The notes under the pieces: model-generated | The model's input: only the letters and a program-made list of their open reading frames with translations | Told to the model about the DNA's origin: nothing | Databases searched by the model: none | Made by a program: the position numbers and the translations under genes | Assembly: GCA_002205965.3 (NCBI GenBank) | Contig: NADL03000662.1 | Span: forward strand, 744,001-808,000 | Reading direction: 5' to 3' | DNA: 64,000 bases | Source: Kappaphycus alvarezii | Taxonomy: Eukaryota > Rhodophyta > Florideophyceae > Gigartinales > Solieriaceae | Shown here: positions 46,700 to 58,419 of the stretch, piece after piece | Layout: every line of letters begins with the position of its first letter | Position numbering within the stretch: the stretch's first letter is position 1

Positions 46700-49100
46700 C
46701 GGCATTTGGGCCAATTGGTGTGCGAACGGCGGTGCGCCTGCGATAGCCAAAAGTGCTAAATTATGGATTTGAGAATTTGGAGAAAAATAAAAAAAGGGTG
46801 TACTGTCCTGTATGCAGCGTATGACATGGGTGGTGGTGGTGGTGGAGAGTCGTGTGTTGCCTTTCTTTCTATGACAACGCTACATATATTCCTCGTCTTG
46901 TGCACACGTCCACACTTCTCCGTCATTCATGATGACGTCAATCAACCAACCGCCTCATCTCATAAATCCTCCTTGAAAGCCTTTTCATCATCGCCGCCAT
47001 AAAACTTCATCCTCTCTTTCAACTCATCATGCCACCGCTATCCTACCGTACATACTGCACTGTACAGTACTGTACATACTATGCACACCGTCTCACCACG
47101 CATCCCAGCGAACCATTACGCGGTCCTTGCGCGTCTATCCAAATCATAAACAAGGAGCCTCTCCACATCGTTCCACCAAACGTCAAACCACCTGCTGTTG
47201 ATGTGAACAAACAACCATACTGCCAGGGAGGTTGCGGTTGCTCCCTCAGCGCCCCATTCAGTTGACCTCCTGACCGCGTTTTGACTCTTGAAAACTCGTG
47301 ACTGCTCCCTTGTTCTCCATCTCGTCAACCCTTTCTGAAACCTCACAGCCGCGGTCCCCGTGCACTCTGTTCAACACCAAGTACCCGTTTCTCTGTAGGA
47401 TAACGCCACATGAGAGGATACCCCGTTCAACCCTTGCTACACACCTTGAACTTTTCCACCGTACGTATTGGGTATACACTTTCGCAAAGGACACCAATTA
47501 TCCTGCAAAACTCCTCTTCTACACACATGAGCAACAACCTACCATTCAGAACCACCCCGAGAGCATGACACGTCCTGGGTTGCATAGAAATCGAAAAGTT
47601 TGCGCTGCCCTTGTATTTGACGAATGCCGACGACGTCACCAGCAGCGGTGAAAGATGATACAAGATGCACTTGCGATTTTCACTCGTAAAGCTTCAGGTG
47701 GATCGCGTAGAGTTTTCTACCCAAGACAACAAATTCTCAGTCTGCTGATTGATAGCCTGGCCCAGTTCGAACTACTCTTGCTTGAGAAAATTGGCCCCCA
47801 CGATGGCATCCCCAGTCCATATCGACTGCTGAGTAGAAAATGTGCCAAGCGGGGGAGGGATGTAGTTTATTACAGAAAATTCAGGCCGTCGCCATTTTAT
47901 CAAACTACCGTTTTCACACGGATTGGATAGGAGAGACGAATCTTAGGGGACGCCGCCATTTGGAAGCACATTTGCGTGGGACAACCAAATCGAGTAGAAA
48001 GCGTGCTTTTCGGCCGGCCACGTGCCGTCGCCATAAAAGATGCGCGATATCCAGGCGATGCGATTACGGAGCTCGCGGATTAATATGGCCTCGTATTGCA
48101 ATGGTACACTTAGCTGTCAAAGGCGTCCAACACGAGTGAATGACCGCAGCTACCATGCTATGAGACTGATTCCGCCTTTTTGTAGCCGTCCAATGGAGTT
48201 GGATTTCATTCTGGATGGAGACAAGCTGACAAGCACTAGTAATGTAACTGGCTGTTCCAATTACGCAGCCTTTGTGGAAGAATGAATATGCTCACTTTGC
48301 AATGGTGTGCTCACCTGTATTACTTTCTGTCAGTGCCCGAGGTGGTGCGAAGAGGGTATCAGCTGGGCAAAGGCGGCGGACCGCATTGAGAGAGCTGTGC
48401 TCTGTCGTAGAATGAGACCCTGGAGCTTTGCTGACGCGCTTCGAGCAGGTAATTCACCATTTTTAGATCTGCTGCACGTGTCGAAAGTGCCCGACAGGTT
48501 GATGCCGACCATAATGTGTTTGTGCTGGAAACTCAACTTATTGGAGAGCACCTGGGCGTCGTGGACGGGGGAAGCAATATCGTTATGCACCCTATTGGCT
48601 TTCTGCAACGACGTGAGAAAATTGCCCTATTCACATAGAGCGGCTGAAGAGCGACTGTAGCGATCACGCGGTGAAGAGGTTGCCTTTTGTCTAAAATTTC
48701 CATTGGTGGGCATGGATTGGCGTGCAGGTTATCACGCGATAGGGTTGCGCCTTGTCGGAATAAATTCCGTCCTCGCGAGTTGGATAGACTCGAGCCGACC
48801 CCGTGAGATATTTCACTTGTGATGGACAGCCTATGCAACCTCTTGCATTCGGTCCAGACTAGTGGAGGAGTCCCGGGTCATTCCAACGCCTGCGTGGTTG
48901 ACATCGGCATCCATTCTATGCAGTACGTGTGGGAGCGCCGTTACGAATGACGAGGGTATGCAATTCAGGATGAAGCGATTGAAGGTATCGACTGCTTCTG
49001 GGTGAGCTCAGATCGCCGACTTGGGCCCGAAAAGGAATTGACACAGCTCTCCGATCGGAATCACGTGCAGAATCTGAACACGAGATAGCGACAACAACTC
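46700..49100. other. Intergenic or unrecognised
   Basis: Several frames of 80-117 codons occur on both strands (47298-47651 and 48307-48660 on +, 47258-47497 on -), none with a motif I can defend. A GTACAGTAC-type cluster lies at 47052-47085, next to a CATCATGCCACC that could be a start codon context at 47029. A degraded host gene is possible but not shown. Confidence 0.4.
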
Positions 49101-49109
49101 GAAACGTTT

Positions 49110-49510
49110 TTGCCGTTTGAATCGGCGGCCTCCGTCACGAAAGCCACCCAGGTCGCCGCAGGCGCCACCGTTCATGCTTACCGCCTCAAGGTCCAGGACC
49201 TTGAACGTAAGCTCTCCAGACGCCTTGTACCACCATTGGATAACCGCTCTCGCCACCAGGGTTTCCGCTACCAGACATCCCCTCCCGACTCGTTAGAGAC
49301 GGCATTTCTGGCCACTGTTCTGTTTCTTGAAACGTTTATTCCGCGCATTGCGACGAGATATTACACCTCCCGAGGAGGGTGCCACGTTTCGCACGCGAAT
49401 CTATCAGCGCCTTATTGTAGCTGTGTTCGACGGTCCTCGGTGGCCTCGGCTATCATTTCTCGCGCCCCACTGTACGTGACCGATGCTGACCATCCAGTTC
49501 TTGCTCTAGG
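49110..49510 (+). mobile_element. 5'-truncated LINE relic (copy L4)
   Basis: Carries the LINE C-terminus: YRLKVQDLERKLSRRLVPPL, a degraded NF-FQPLAFDSLG-type segment, ETFIPRIATRYYTS, and the tail SRAPLYVTDADHPV. A small insertion disrupts the RIYQRLNC region (49370-49400). It is inactive. Confidence 0.7.
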
Positions 49511-49762
49511 TACGTATGAAGTGTGTGCTCAGAAACATAACGAGCAAACATTGATGATTCCAGTGTAAGCATGGCCGCTTACAGAAGCGACAACCACAAT
49601 GAAGAAGGCTCCGCGCGAACGAATTTGACCGCTGGCTGCCAGAGCTGCGCCGACCTCCGCTCTGCGCGGAACTAGAATCCATTCGAACTAGCCATCGACA
49701 AAAACGGCGCGGCGAGAGATCCGTAGTCATGGTTGTGCCATCGCAAGGACACGCAAAGGGAC

Positions 49763-49798
49763 GGACATAGGGACGGCGCCCGCGCCGTCCCTATGTCC
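49763..49798. repeat. Perfect 17-bp inverted repeat with 2-bp loop
   Basis: GGACATAGGGACGGCGC pairs exactly with its inverse across a CC loop, followed by a CG-rich run (GCGCGGGCGCGGGCGC). The near-zero loop is more like a palindromic duplication than a transcription terminator. No adjacent gene is recognised. Confidence 0.85.
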
Positions 49799-50220
49799 AC
49801 GCGCGGGCGCGGGCGCATGGAAGAGCGAAAACAAAATCTGAGGAGGTCAGCAAGGAAGGAAGGATAAGTGACACCGAATATTTTCAAGGGGAGCAGGACG
49901 CACGTCGCTACAGATGGCCATGTCGTAGAGCCTAAGAAGTGATAGTTCCCGCGGCGGACCGTTCCGGACGTAAACAGGCAGACGGCTATCCGTGGGATAA
50001 ATTCTTCAACGAATTTTTCCGTGGTGTGAGAAGGCTTGCCAACAGAATCAAAGGGGCTGGGAGAAGTTAGGATCGCGCAATAAGCCGTCAGGGAGGTTCA
50101 GGAGTGGTCGTGAGAATTTGCACCTGAGACCGCGGATCTTATCACGTTGGAGTATCTCGGCAGTAACCCCATGCGACAAGGTTGGCCCTCGGGCGAGTAG
50201 TAGACTTGAAGGGGGAAGCG

Positions 50221-50999
50221 ATGGTGATGTCGCGTGTGAAGGGACCGGCAATGGTCGCCCTGGGCGTGCCCAGGGGGGGCTATTCCCAACCCGCCCGTTG
50301 CACCGCCACAACTCTCGCACCCCGCCATCTCGTCTCCGCCGCACACTGCTTTCAGTCACGTTTCCTCCTCGGTCTACCAGATACTACCCGCTCTTATGCA
50401 CTCATTGCCGAACGCAACCCACGTGCCACATTCAACAATACAACGTATCCCGCCATCTTGATCCAATCCGTCCATACTCACAAACGCTTTCGCAAAGGCA
50501 CTAATGACTTTTGTTTCGATGTCGCTGTTATCCAACTTGAACGTCCTATCCCATCCCGATGGTACCATCCAATAACCATCGTTCCCCCCTCTCCCTCCTT
50601 CACCCTCGTGCTTGCAATCGGCTATGGTCGAACTTCAGAGATGACCCGATTCCCGACCGCGTTCAAAATGCTAAAGTTAGAATTCGTGATGTCGACGCAT
50701 CTGCAGGTCAGGAGAGGAACCGAATTGCAAAGTTTTTACAAAAGGATACCATGGTATGTGCCGTGGCTAGAGGATGGCCGCATGTCGGAGACACGCGTAC
50801 ATGTTATGGTGACTCTGAAGGTCCATTGTTTCTGCAAAACACCCAACCGGGAACGCAATTTGCAATTACAAGCTTTTCCACCGGCAGATGTGGCGAACAT
50901 CGCGGCAGAGCGTATTACGGACAGTTGGCCAGGTTCAAGAGGGGCTTGCGTAAGGTCGTCAATGGCAGAGGGAGAGGCACTTGGAAGAAGACTGCCTAA
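50221..50999 (+). CDS. Chymotrypsin-family (S1) serine peptidase with one frame break
   Basis: S1 peptidases cut proteins, usually outside the cell or in vesicles. The triad is readable: His in RHLVSAAHCF (codon 50344-50346), Asp in CFDVAVIQLERPI (50518-50520) and Ser in TCYGDSEGPLFL (50814-50816). The usual GDSGGP is GDSEGP here. The central segment VLAIGYGRTSE corresponds to the GWG strand. Near 50640 the sense moves back by one base, and the part after it (RVQNAKVRIRDVDASAGQ, MVCAVARG, FAITSFSTGRCGEHRG) fits the family without a gap. I chose the ATG at 50221, but no signal peptide or IVGG activation site is obvious there, so an upstream exon or truncation is possible. It could be a pseudogene. 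Confidence 0.7.
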
Positions 51000-52100
51000 G
51001 TGGAAAGAAAGGAGGGCAAGGGGAGCTCGCGGTCTTTGCCCAGCTGTAGCTGTGGTGGCGATGGCGAAGAGGTACCGAGTGTATTCTAATTGCAACCGAC
51101 GCGTTTTTGTAGATATGATTCGCAAGGAAATGCTGATGTCCCGCGGTGGACGTACCGCACTGCAAACCTCCTCCCCTTCGCGAAATTGCTGCATGCTGGC
51201 TAAAGTTAATTCAATGGACGACTTGCTGCGGTTGTATTCATGCTCTGTGTGTAATTCTTTCTGCAAAGGGACAAGGCCTGCTATGCCATGGCGGGTTTCA
51301 CTGCTCTTCCCACCATCGCCCTCGTTTAAGCTTGCAATTCTACCTCAACCACCATGCCCCTCTTCCTTAATCATTACGTAATACCAACCGCGCGAAAAGA
51401 GCCTGTGCTTGCTCCGGCAACCTTGATACTCTTCCGTCTGCCCGACTTCCCCCTACATGCCTATGACACTGCAACCCGACGTCAATAAAGCAAACTACCA
51501 ACAACTCCATTCCCACCACGTACACCAGAAAAGTGAGCATATGCAACACCTATATCCCCGCTCGCTCCGTACCCGCCCCTCACCCGTTTCACTCTCGTCT
51601 CCAAATTCCAAAATCTCCCTCGCCTTCACTCCAAGTTTTCCCACCATCTCATCCACTCTCATCGCTGCTTCCTCGCTTCCCCTGCCCCGTTAGACAATAT
51701 GCTCCTCCCGAGCCAGCCATTCAGCCGACTCCCCCCCTCGGCGTTCCTCCGCACCAACTTGACTAGACATTCGTAACTTCCGCTGATCCTAAAATCAGCA
51801 TTTCGATATTGCACTGATCCGCGATACACCCTAGCCGCAATCCTCCCCTCCCTCCAAGTGTTGCCACACGGACAATCTTATCCGCTACCCGAGAGACACA
51901 AAGTAGTTTTCGCGTCACGCTGTCCTCATGTACCGTTTCGCATGTGCAAAGCAGTTTTCCAATTCCAGATGTCCCAAACTTTTTCTGACACCCATCTGTG
52001 CCTTTAGAAATTCGTATTCATCCTCCTCTCGATTCGTCTCCCAGTGCGCACCCGCTTTTCCATCCCTACCGCTAGTTACCTTTACCAATGTCCGCGACAT
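51000..52100. other. Intergenic
   Basis: The + frame that overlaps the peptidase continues to 51381 but carries nothing recognisable beyond the catalytic region. 51530-51770 is a C-rich stretch open in several frames. No gene is supported. Confidence 0.4.
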
Positions 52101-52109
52101 CGTTTCGCC

Positions 52110-54900
52110 ATCCACATCGGTCACGTGCAGTACAGCGCGCGAAATGATGGCCATTACTACCGACGACCATATGATACAATTCAAGCGTTGATATATGCGG
52201 GTGCGAAAGATGGTGGGAGAGACGTTACATTTCTTCGCAGCTCGATCGATAAAGCGTTCAAGGAAACGAACGGGATCAGATAATGCAGCTCCTAGCGAGT
52301 CAAAAGCAATGGGCTGCAACTGAAAAACCAAGGTCGCGTGTATCGCGGGAAGGGTCCAGAGAAGGGGGACCATTTCGCCTGGACAGCTCGTGTTCCAACT
52401 TCTGGATCTTCCGGCGATATCCTTGGGTAGCGGCGCCGCCGGCAAATCTCGTCGCACTTGCGGCGGCAGACGACGTAAACGGCGATGTAATGTCAACGTC
52501 ACATGCAATGGGTTTCTCACGGGGGTCAGCGGGGAAGCGGGAGGATGTACAAGGATGTCTCCGGGCCGAAGTTCGGAGCCGGGGATGAGGTCAGACACCT
52601 CGAGCTGGGTGTCCAAACCAGCGGTGCCGAAGAGGTGATAAGCGAGGGCGTTACGGATGGAGTCGTGCCGGTGTCGGCGTCCAAACTCAGAGGGGCCCAT
52701 GTCAGCGGCGTGATCACCGTAAACATCCAGCGGTTGTTGGAAGTGGTGACAGTTCAGCGGCATCGAGTCTGTGCAGACCGGGAGACCCAGGTGGCGGCGT
52801 AATATTATGCTCCAATGAAAGGGGGAAACTTCTGTGGCAGCCGTTGGGTGCGCTTGAAGGAAGGCAGTGGCACCACTGTGGCGAAAAGCGAGGCCTAATA
52901 TCCGGCGATGGTTTTTGTAAGCATGGTGATGTCTTGGGCTCGGTACATCCCTCCAGAGATCATCCTCCAAGACATCCTCGGCCCTTGCCTCATGCTGTGC
53001 CCAATTTAGAAATGTTGGAGGTTGCCGCGCTTATTAGCAAGGGCGGTAGGGTCGAAGGGGCCGAGGTCGGTGACGAAGGGTACGAACTCGCGGAGGGGCA
53101 ATTTAGGTTGGCCGGCAAAGAAGAATGTCCTGTCGCAGCGAGCGCGTTTTGGAAGGGCGCTTTCGGATCGCGCCGTAGAGTACGACGCGGTGCAGAGGCG
53201 GTCCGGTGCTGAATCCATGAGGCTGGCGGCTACTGCTCCGTGGAGGAAGGGGTCAATCAGGGAGAACCCCTGACCACCGAGACGCATCGGGAGACACGCT
53301 TGGGTCCACGCTGAGTCCGTGAGAGCGACATCATGAGGTGACTGATAGGCGAAACGCTGCACGGAGTCGAACTCAGCTGCCAGGTCAGAGGCGTGTTTTG
53401 GGTCGGCAAGTTTGAGTGCGTGCGTGACGCGGCATGCCGATGCAGAGTCTATGCATGCGGAAACGGGCGCGTGGGTCACGGATGTGCTCGAGAAGCTTCA
53501 GGGTGCGTTGACACGCATCAACTTTGTCCCGGAGGAACGCCTTGGTGAATGTAGCGTCTCCAATCGGGGCGCCGAGGAGATCGAAGCCGTCACCGGCGCA
53601 CTCGGAAAGAGGAAACTCAGTCAGGAAAGCTGCTCTGTCCATGGGCGTGATGGTCAGCCAGTACATGCGAGTCTTCTGGTGATTGATGAATATGCCAAAA
53701 GCCGGGACGTACCGGGCGAGTGACCGATGAGCTCTTCGGAGTCCGTCAAGAGACCCCATGATCGTCCCATTATCAGCTTACCGCTGATTAAAGAAAATGC
53801 CGTCCTCCACGGCTATCCGCTGGATGAGTGGCTCGATAGCGAGAGAGAAAAGCAGCATGCTAGCAGGGTCACCGTGCTGGGTGCCCTGTGCGCTCGACAG
53901 GATCGTTCGGTCACGGTTCGGAATGATGAAAGGCGGGTTGGTCCGACTATAAATCATGTTAGCAATCGTTGGGGCACGAGATGGGAGGACGTTAAGCATT
54001 GTTTGCCTATCAACACGATTGAAGGCGTTACTGCGTCAATGAGGACGGTGGCGACATGCGGGTCCGAGGAAACCCGGCGTAGTAATGTGCGAACATCATC
54101 GACGATGGCATCCATGCCGGCCTTGATACCGTTGGCCATTTGGAAGGGGCCAGGAAGTCGCCAGAATCATCCATCGCCGATGGAAGTAATGTCTTCGTCA
54201 CAATGCGCCGAAGAACAGATCCGACCGCAATCGGACGGATCTTCCCGGGTTTTGGCTGAAGCGGAAACAGTGTGGCAGCGGTAAGTATTGGGAGGACTAT
54301 GTCCGGAAGGTCCCCATTTGCTATCCGGGTGACCAGTTTGGTTAAGACACTAAGGCCAGTGACACCTGCTTGAGGGCTGAGAGGGGTCTTGCAGAGCAGG
54401 TGAAATCAACGTGAGGGCGTGCGGTCGGAGCCTGCCGTGATGTCGCGGGCACGCGGGATGCTGCCCTTGCGACGTCAGCCTCGTGATGCGGGGCAGCGGC
54501 GGAAGGACGTCTTCGGGAGCGGAGTCACTGGCCTTGGCGGGGAGGGGTGAAGGTCCCGAAGTTGTTGAACTGTGGTAGGAGCATTCACATCTGCGCACGG
54601 GGCGTTGTGGAGGGTACGCATTGCCTTACCGTAGCGAGCATCAGCACAGAGGGTTTCCGCCCGCCTCGAAAACTTTACGTCGTAGGTATCCGGAAATGCA
54701 GCTGACACCGTTCACGCGCACCCAAACCTGCGCCTCTTTGGACATCACCGCCGCCCAGGGTGTCGCCACCCGCCTGCAACGTGAGGCTTCTCGCCTCGTT
54801 AGCCCAAAGCTTCGTTCGTGGGTCGCCCACCACGTCCGCAACGCACTAGCGGTCACCCCACGCCACTATGCCCGCCTCATTGCTGAGACTCGCCGCCGTG
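52110..54900 (-). mobile_element. Near full-length degraded LINE (copy A)
   Basis: Read from 54900 downward: an N-terminal region with weak similarity to copy B, and the RT fingers with a PANGIKAGMDAI-type block (about 54130). Motif A still has Asp (VLIDA, near 54030) but a one-base loss follows. NAFN, then SSAQGTQHGDPASMLLFSL, gives motif B (53860-53920), and GIFINHQKTRMYW is the thumb side. The region LPMRLGGQGFSLIDP follows (53260). Next are the knuckle region LRRHLGLPVCTDSMPLNCHH with GDHAADM and RRHRHDS (52700-52820), and the endonuclease-like ELRPGDILVHPP (52570). The tail ends HVTDVDGE (52115), and the reading frame runs on into flanking DNA to 51915. At least five frame changes make it inactive. 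Confidence 0.85.
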
Positions 54901-55097
54901 CAACGGGTGTCCGCTGCAGGATCTGACTATATTGCCAGCCAAGGTTAGTTTGCACATGGATGTTTGTGCCGCAGGATAATTGCCATCTCTTCCATATCTA
55001 ACAAGGAGTCACCTTTTTTGACCGATAAATGTGTGGTCAGAAAGAAGTTTAATGCATTCAGTATCTACTGAGGACTGCGCACGTCCTAACTATACGG

Positions 55098-55290
55098 CTA
55101 AGAGCTAACCGGATGTACCTCGTCGTCCATGCGCATCGGGGCTCGGGACAGGATAGCTTGAGCAATGGATGACCAGAGAGTGCAACTCAGTCGCTGGTAG
55201 ATACGGCGGCGGATACTGCACACCAGGTGTCGAGTGACACTTGGACGCGATCCGCGAAAGCTGGCTCTTCCAAAAATATTTCACAGAGAC
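55098..55290 (-). mobile_element. Short 5'-truncated LINE (copy C)
   Basis: Only the last 60 or so codons are present: IRRRIYQRLSCTLWSSIAQA, then ILSRAPMRMDDEVHPVSS and TAG at 55098-55100, followed by CCGTATAGT as in copy B. It lies between copies A and B in the same orientation. Confidence 0.8.
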
Positions 55291-55346
55291 AAGAAACTTT
55301 ACTTCATTGAGTATCTATCGTGTACACTGCAGGACTGACTATACGG

Positions 55347-58124
55347 CTAAGAACTAACCGGATGTTCCACGTCAGGCACGTGCAGTGGGGCTCGCGATAG
55401 AATCGCCATTGCAACAGAAGACCACAGTGTGCAACTAATGCGCTGATAAATACGTCTGCGGATCACTGCTGTGGTTGTGTTGAGCTTCTCTGCGATGCGC
55501 GGGATGAAGTCTTCGAGAACAGAATGGAGGCGGGGGATGGGGCACCCAGGGAATCGAAAGCCAGGGGCTGAAACTTGAAGTTCGGTTCCTGGAGGGTGTT
55601 GTGCGAAGGAGGGGGGATGCGGCGTACCAGTTTGCGCTCCAGGTCTTTGACTTTGTCTCGGTGGGCAATGTCGGCGGGGCCGCCGGCCACTTGTGTGGCC
55701 CTTGTGCGCACGCCTTGTTTTAACGGCGAGACAACGGTTAGGTCGCAGGCTATGGGGCGGACCTGTTGGCCTGTGGGCAGGGTGGGGGTTGTATGAGAAT
55801 GTCCGCGGGCGTATATTCGTTCCCGGGACAAGGAGCGGGACTTCGTATTGGCAGTCAAGGCCCGCAGCACGAGCAACGTGGTAGGCGAAAACGTTGCGTA
55901 GCGAGTTGTGGCGATGCGGGCGGCCGAAGCTGGCAGGGCAAAGGTCCGCCGCGTGGTCTCCGAGTGTGTCCATAGTTTGGTTGCAGTGGGCGCAGGTGAG
56001 CAGGCGGGAGTCGTCATGACGGGAGGCCGAGGTGCCGGCGGATCATGGTCTACCAGTGGGCCGAGGACACCACCGTAGCGTTGTGGGGTGAGCGATGAGA
56101 AAAGCGGCGGCGGGGCTGTTCCGGAACGCCAGGCCACGAATCCGATGTCGAACTTCTTGAGTGCTGTGCTGAGCCGGGTTGGGGTGTGTCACCCATGAGT
56201 CATCACGCCAGTGGACCCTTGCCTGTGCCTCCTGCTCCACACCGTTTAAGAAGGTTTGGAGGTTGGATGGTTTGGCAGCAAGCAGGCATGGGTCGAATGG
56301 GCCAATGTCGACGGAGTACGGACGCCCAGGGATACATTGCAGGAAGTCACGGATTCGCGGCAAGGCTTGTCGGACCAGGAACGCCCTGTCACCCGGTATC
56401 GGTGACCAGAGACGGCGGCAGAACGTTGCGTGGTGTACGATGCCGATCTCTCACGTGCCGGAACCGCGTCGATGATACTAGCTGCGACCGAGCCGTGTAG
56501 GAATGGGGAGATGAGGGTAAATCCCTGACCTCCGTGGCGAATCGGTAGCGTGACTTGGTCCCATGCAGTGTCTGTCAGGGCGATCCCGTGTAGCTCCGAG
56601 TAAGACCACCTCTGCAGGCGTCAAAGGCTTGTGCAGCGGGGGCCGAGTGTTGTGGGTCGGCGAGCCGGAACGCGTGGGTGACGAGGCATGCCGACGCGCA
56701 CAGCCGGTGCATGTGGAAACGGGCGGGGTCACGAACGTGAGTCAGCAGTCGGAGGTGCGGTGGCACCCATCGACCTTGCCCCGTAGGTATGCATCGGTGA
56801 AGGCCCGGTTGCCCATCGGCGCTCCTAGGAGCTCGAGGCCGTCGCGCGAGCACTCGGACAGAGGAAATTCGCGGAGGAATTCCGTGCGGTCCGGCAGGAG
56901 CGTGTTCGGCCAGTGAATGCGCGTCTTCCTCGCGTTGACGTAGAGGCCAACAGCCGGACCCTCAGCCTGCAGGAGGCGGAGAGCACGGCGTAGACCCTGG
57001 AGTGTCCCTATAAGGGTCCCGTCGTCCGAGTACCATTGATTCAGCACAATGTTGCTGTCCTCGGCGATTTTCCGGATTAGTGGTTGGATCGTGAGGGAAA
57101 ACAGCAACATACTGGCCGGGTCGCCCTGCTGGGTGCCCTGAGCACTCGAGATGACCGTGTTCTGGCGATTCGGTATAAGCAACGGTGGCTGAGTACGACC
57201 GTATATCATATTCACGAAGCGGGCCAGAGAAGGAGCGAGTGCTGGAAGTTGAGACAGCATTGACTGGCGATCAACGCGGTTGAAAGCGTTGTGCGCTTCA
57301 ATGAGGACCGTGGCAACATGCGGAGCGCCAGTGAAACGGCGAAGCAGGGTGCGGGTGTCATGGATGACCGCGTCCATCCGGCCTTGATACCGTTGGCCGT
57401 TTGGAATGGCACGAGGAAGTCTCGAGAGTCATCGATGGCGCTCGGCAGCAACGTCTTCGTGACGATGCGGCGGAGGACCGATCCACAGCGATGGGACGGA
57501 TTTTGTCCGGTTTCGGCCGTAGCGGGAGTAATGTTGCGGCAGCGAGCAGGGCAGGACCGAGTCCGGCAGTTCCCCACGCGCGATCCGCGTCACCAACCTC
57601 GTAAGCACACTTTTCCTTGTCACCCCGGCGGCCGGGCTGACCGATGTTTTGACTAGCAAGTGGAACCAGCGTGCCGGCGTGCGGTCCGGTCCCGCGGTCG
57701 TACCACGAGAAATACCTCGTGCAGCCTGCTCTACGGCGTCTGCCGTGATTGATGGTGGAGGAGGAAGGCCTTCTTCAGGAATGGGCGTGATCGGGCGCGG
57801 GGCGAAGATCACGCAGCGCTTTGATGGTGTGCGGGTCATTCACATCGGCTAGCGGAGCGTTGTGCAGGGACCGCATGGCCTTGCCGTAGCGGGCGTCTGC
57901 ACAGAGGGCTTCAGCGCGACGGGCGCGCGTGCGTCGCTGGAGCCTGAGCCGTAAGCGGGGCGGTTCTGCTGGATCCACTCAGAGCGTGCTTCATGGGCGC
58001 GCAGGGCTTCAAACCGCAGCGCGTTCCAGTCAGCTCCAGTATGGGCGCGCCGGATTCGGGCGCCGAGAGCGGCCCGTTTACCGAAAGTACGAAAGAAAAG
58101 TTTAGTGCGTTCAGTATCGCGCAC
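55347..58124 (-). mobile_element. Near full-length degraded LINE with RT and RLE domains (copy B)
   Basis: The best preserved LINE here. Reading downward: an Arg-rich N-terminus (58124), GISRGTTAGPDRTPARWFHL (57690), IRPIAVGSVLRRIV (57490), a QTANGIKAGMDA-type block (57385), then motif A as VLIEAHNAFNRVDRQ (57297-57299 is GAA, Glu instead of the catalytic Asp). Motif B is SSAQGTQQGDPASMLLFSL (57110) and motif C is QWYSDDGTLIG (57030), followed by GLYVNARKTRIHW (56930). Then come the thumb, the knuckle CAHCNQT with GDHAADLC and RPHRHNS (55990-55920), IACDLTVVSP (55740), HRDKVKDLERKL (55650) and the tail HVPDVEHPVSS, with TAG at 55347-55349. Three or four frame changes occur. The order RT, CCHC knuckle, PD-(D/E)xK-like domain defines the RLE class of LINEs. 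Confidence 0.88.
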
Positions 58125-58132
58125 GTCCTTTT

Positions 58133-58212
58133 ACTGATGCCATAAAGTTACTCTCTCTTACTATATGGTTAAGATCTAACCAGGTGTTGATGGTTAACTT
58201 TATGGCATCAGT
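58133..58212. repeat. 18-bp inverted repeat around a LINE 3'-end scrap (copy D)
   Basis: ACTGATGCCATAAAGTTA at 58133-58150 pairs perfectly with 58195-58212. Between the arms, on the minus strand, lies a scrap of the LINE 3' end (GGTTAGATCTTAACCATATA) corresponding to the stop-codon region of copies B and C. The LINE-like sequence GGACGTGCGCGATACTGAAC lies between this repeat and the start of copy B, and a similar block lies between copies C and A. Confidence 0.85.
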
Positions 58213-58319
58213 AGAACGGGTGTCTGCTGCATACTTTGTCGAAAATTTTCGGCGGTTTCCAAACGAGAATTATCTGCAATAAAAACAAACGAGACAATCG
58301 GCGTCTGCGGAGTTGATCG

Positions 58320-58399
58320 GACAACGTGGCCGAGTGGTTAAGGCGATGGACTGCTAATCCATTTCCCTAGGGAGCGAGAGTTCGAATCTCTCGTTGTCG
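58320..58399 (+). tRNA. tRNA-Ser(GCT)
   Basis: The acceptor arms GACAACG and CGTTGTC pair completely, with a G discriminator at 58399. The D arm reads GCCGAGTGGTTAAGGC. The anticodon arm ATGGA-CTGCTAA-TCCAT gives anticodon GCT at 58353-58355, reading AGC/AGT serine codons. A variable arm with a CCC/GGG stem is typical of tRNA-Ser. The T arm is GAGAG-TTCGAAT-CTCTC. There is no intron and no encoded CCA, as in eukaryotic nuclear genes. The internal A and B boxes of the RNA polymerase III promoter lie in the D and T arms. It appears intact. Confidence 0.97.
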
Positions 58400-58407
58400 A
58401 GATGCGG

Positions 58408-58416
58408 TTTTTTTTT
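58408..58416 (+). terminator. RNA polymerase III terminator of tRNA-Ser
   Basis: A run of nine T residues begins 9 bp after the tRNA 3' end, the standard Pol III stop signal. Confidence 0.9.
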
Positions 58417-58419
58417 CCA

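Noticed and set aside
47258..47497. Minus-strand frame with RGILSCGVILQRNGYLVLNR, considered as a NUDIX-like start
   Set aside because: The NUDIX box is absent and the following residues do not fit.
48307..48660. 117-codon + frame
   Set aside because: An opposite-strand frame covers most of it and no family is recognised. Not strong enough to list as a gene.
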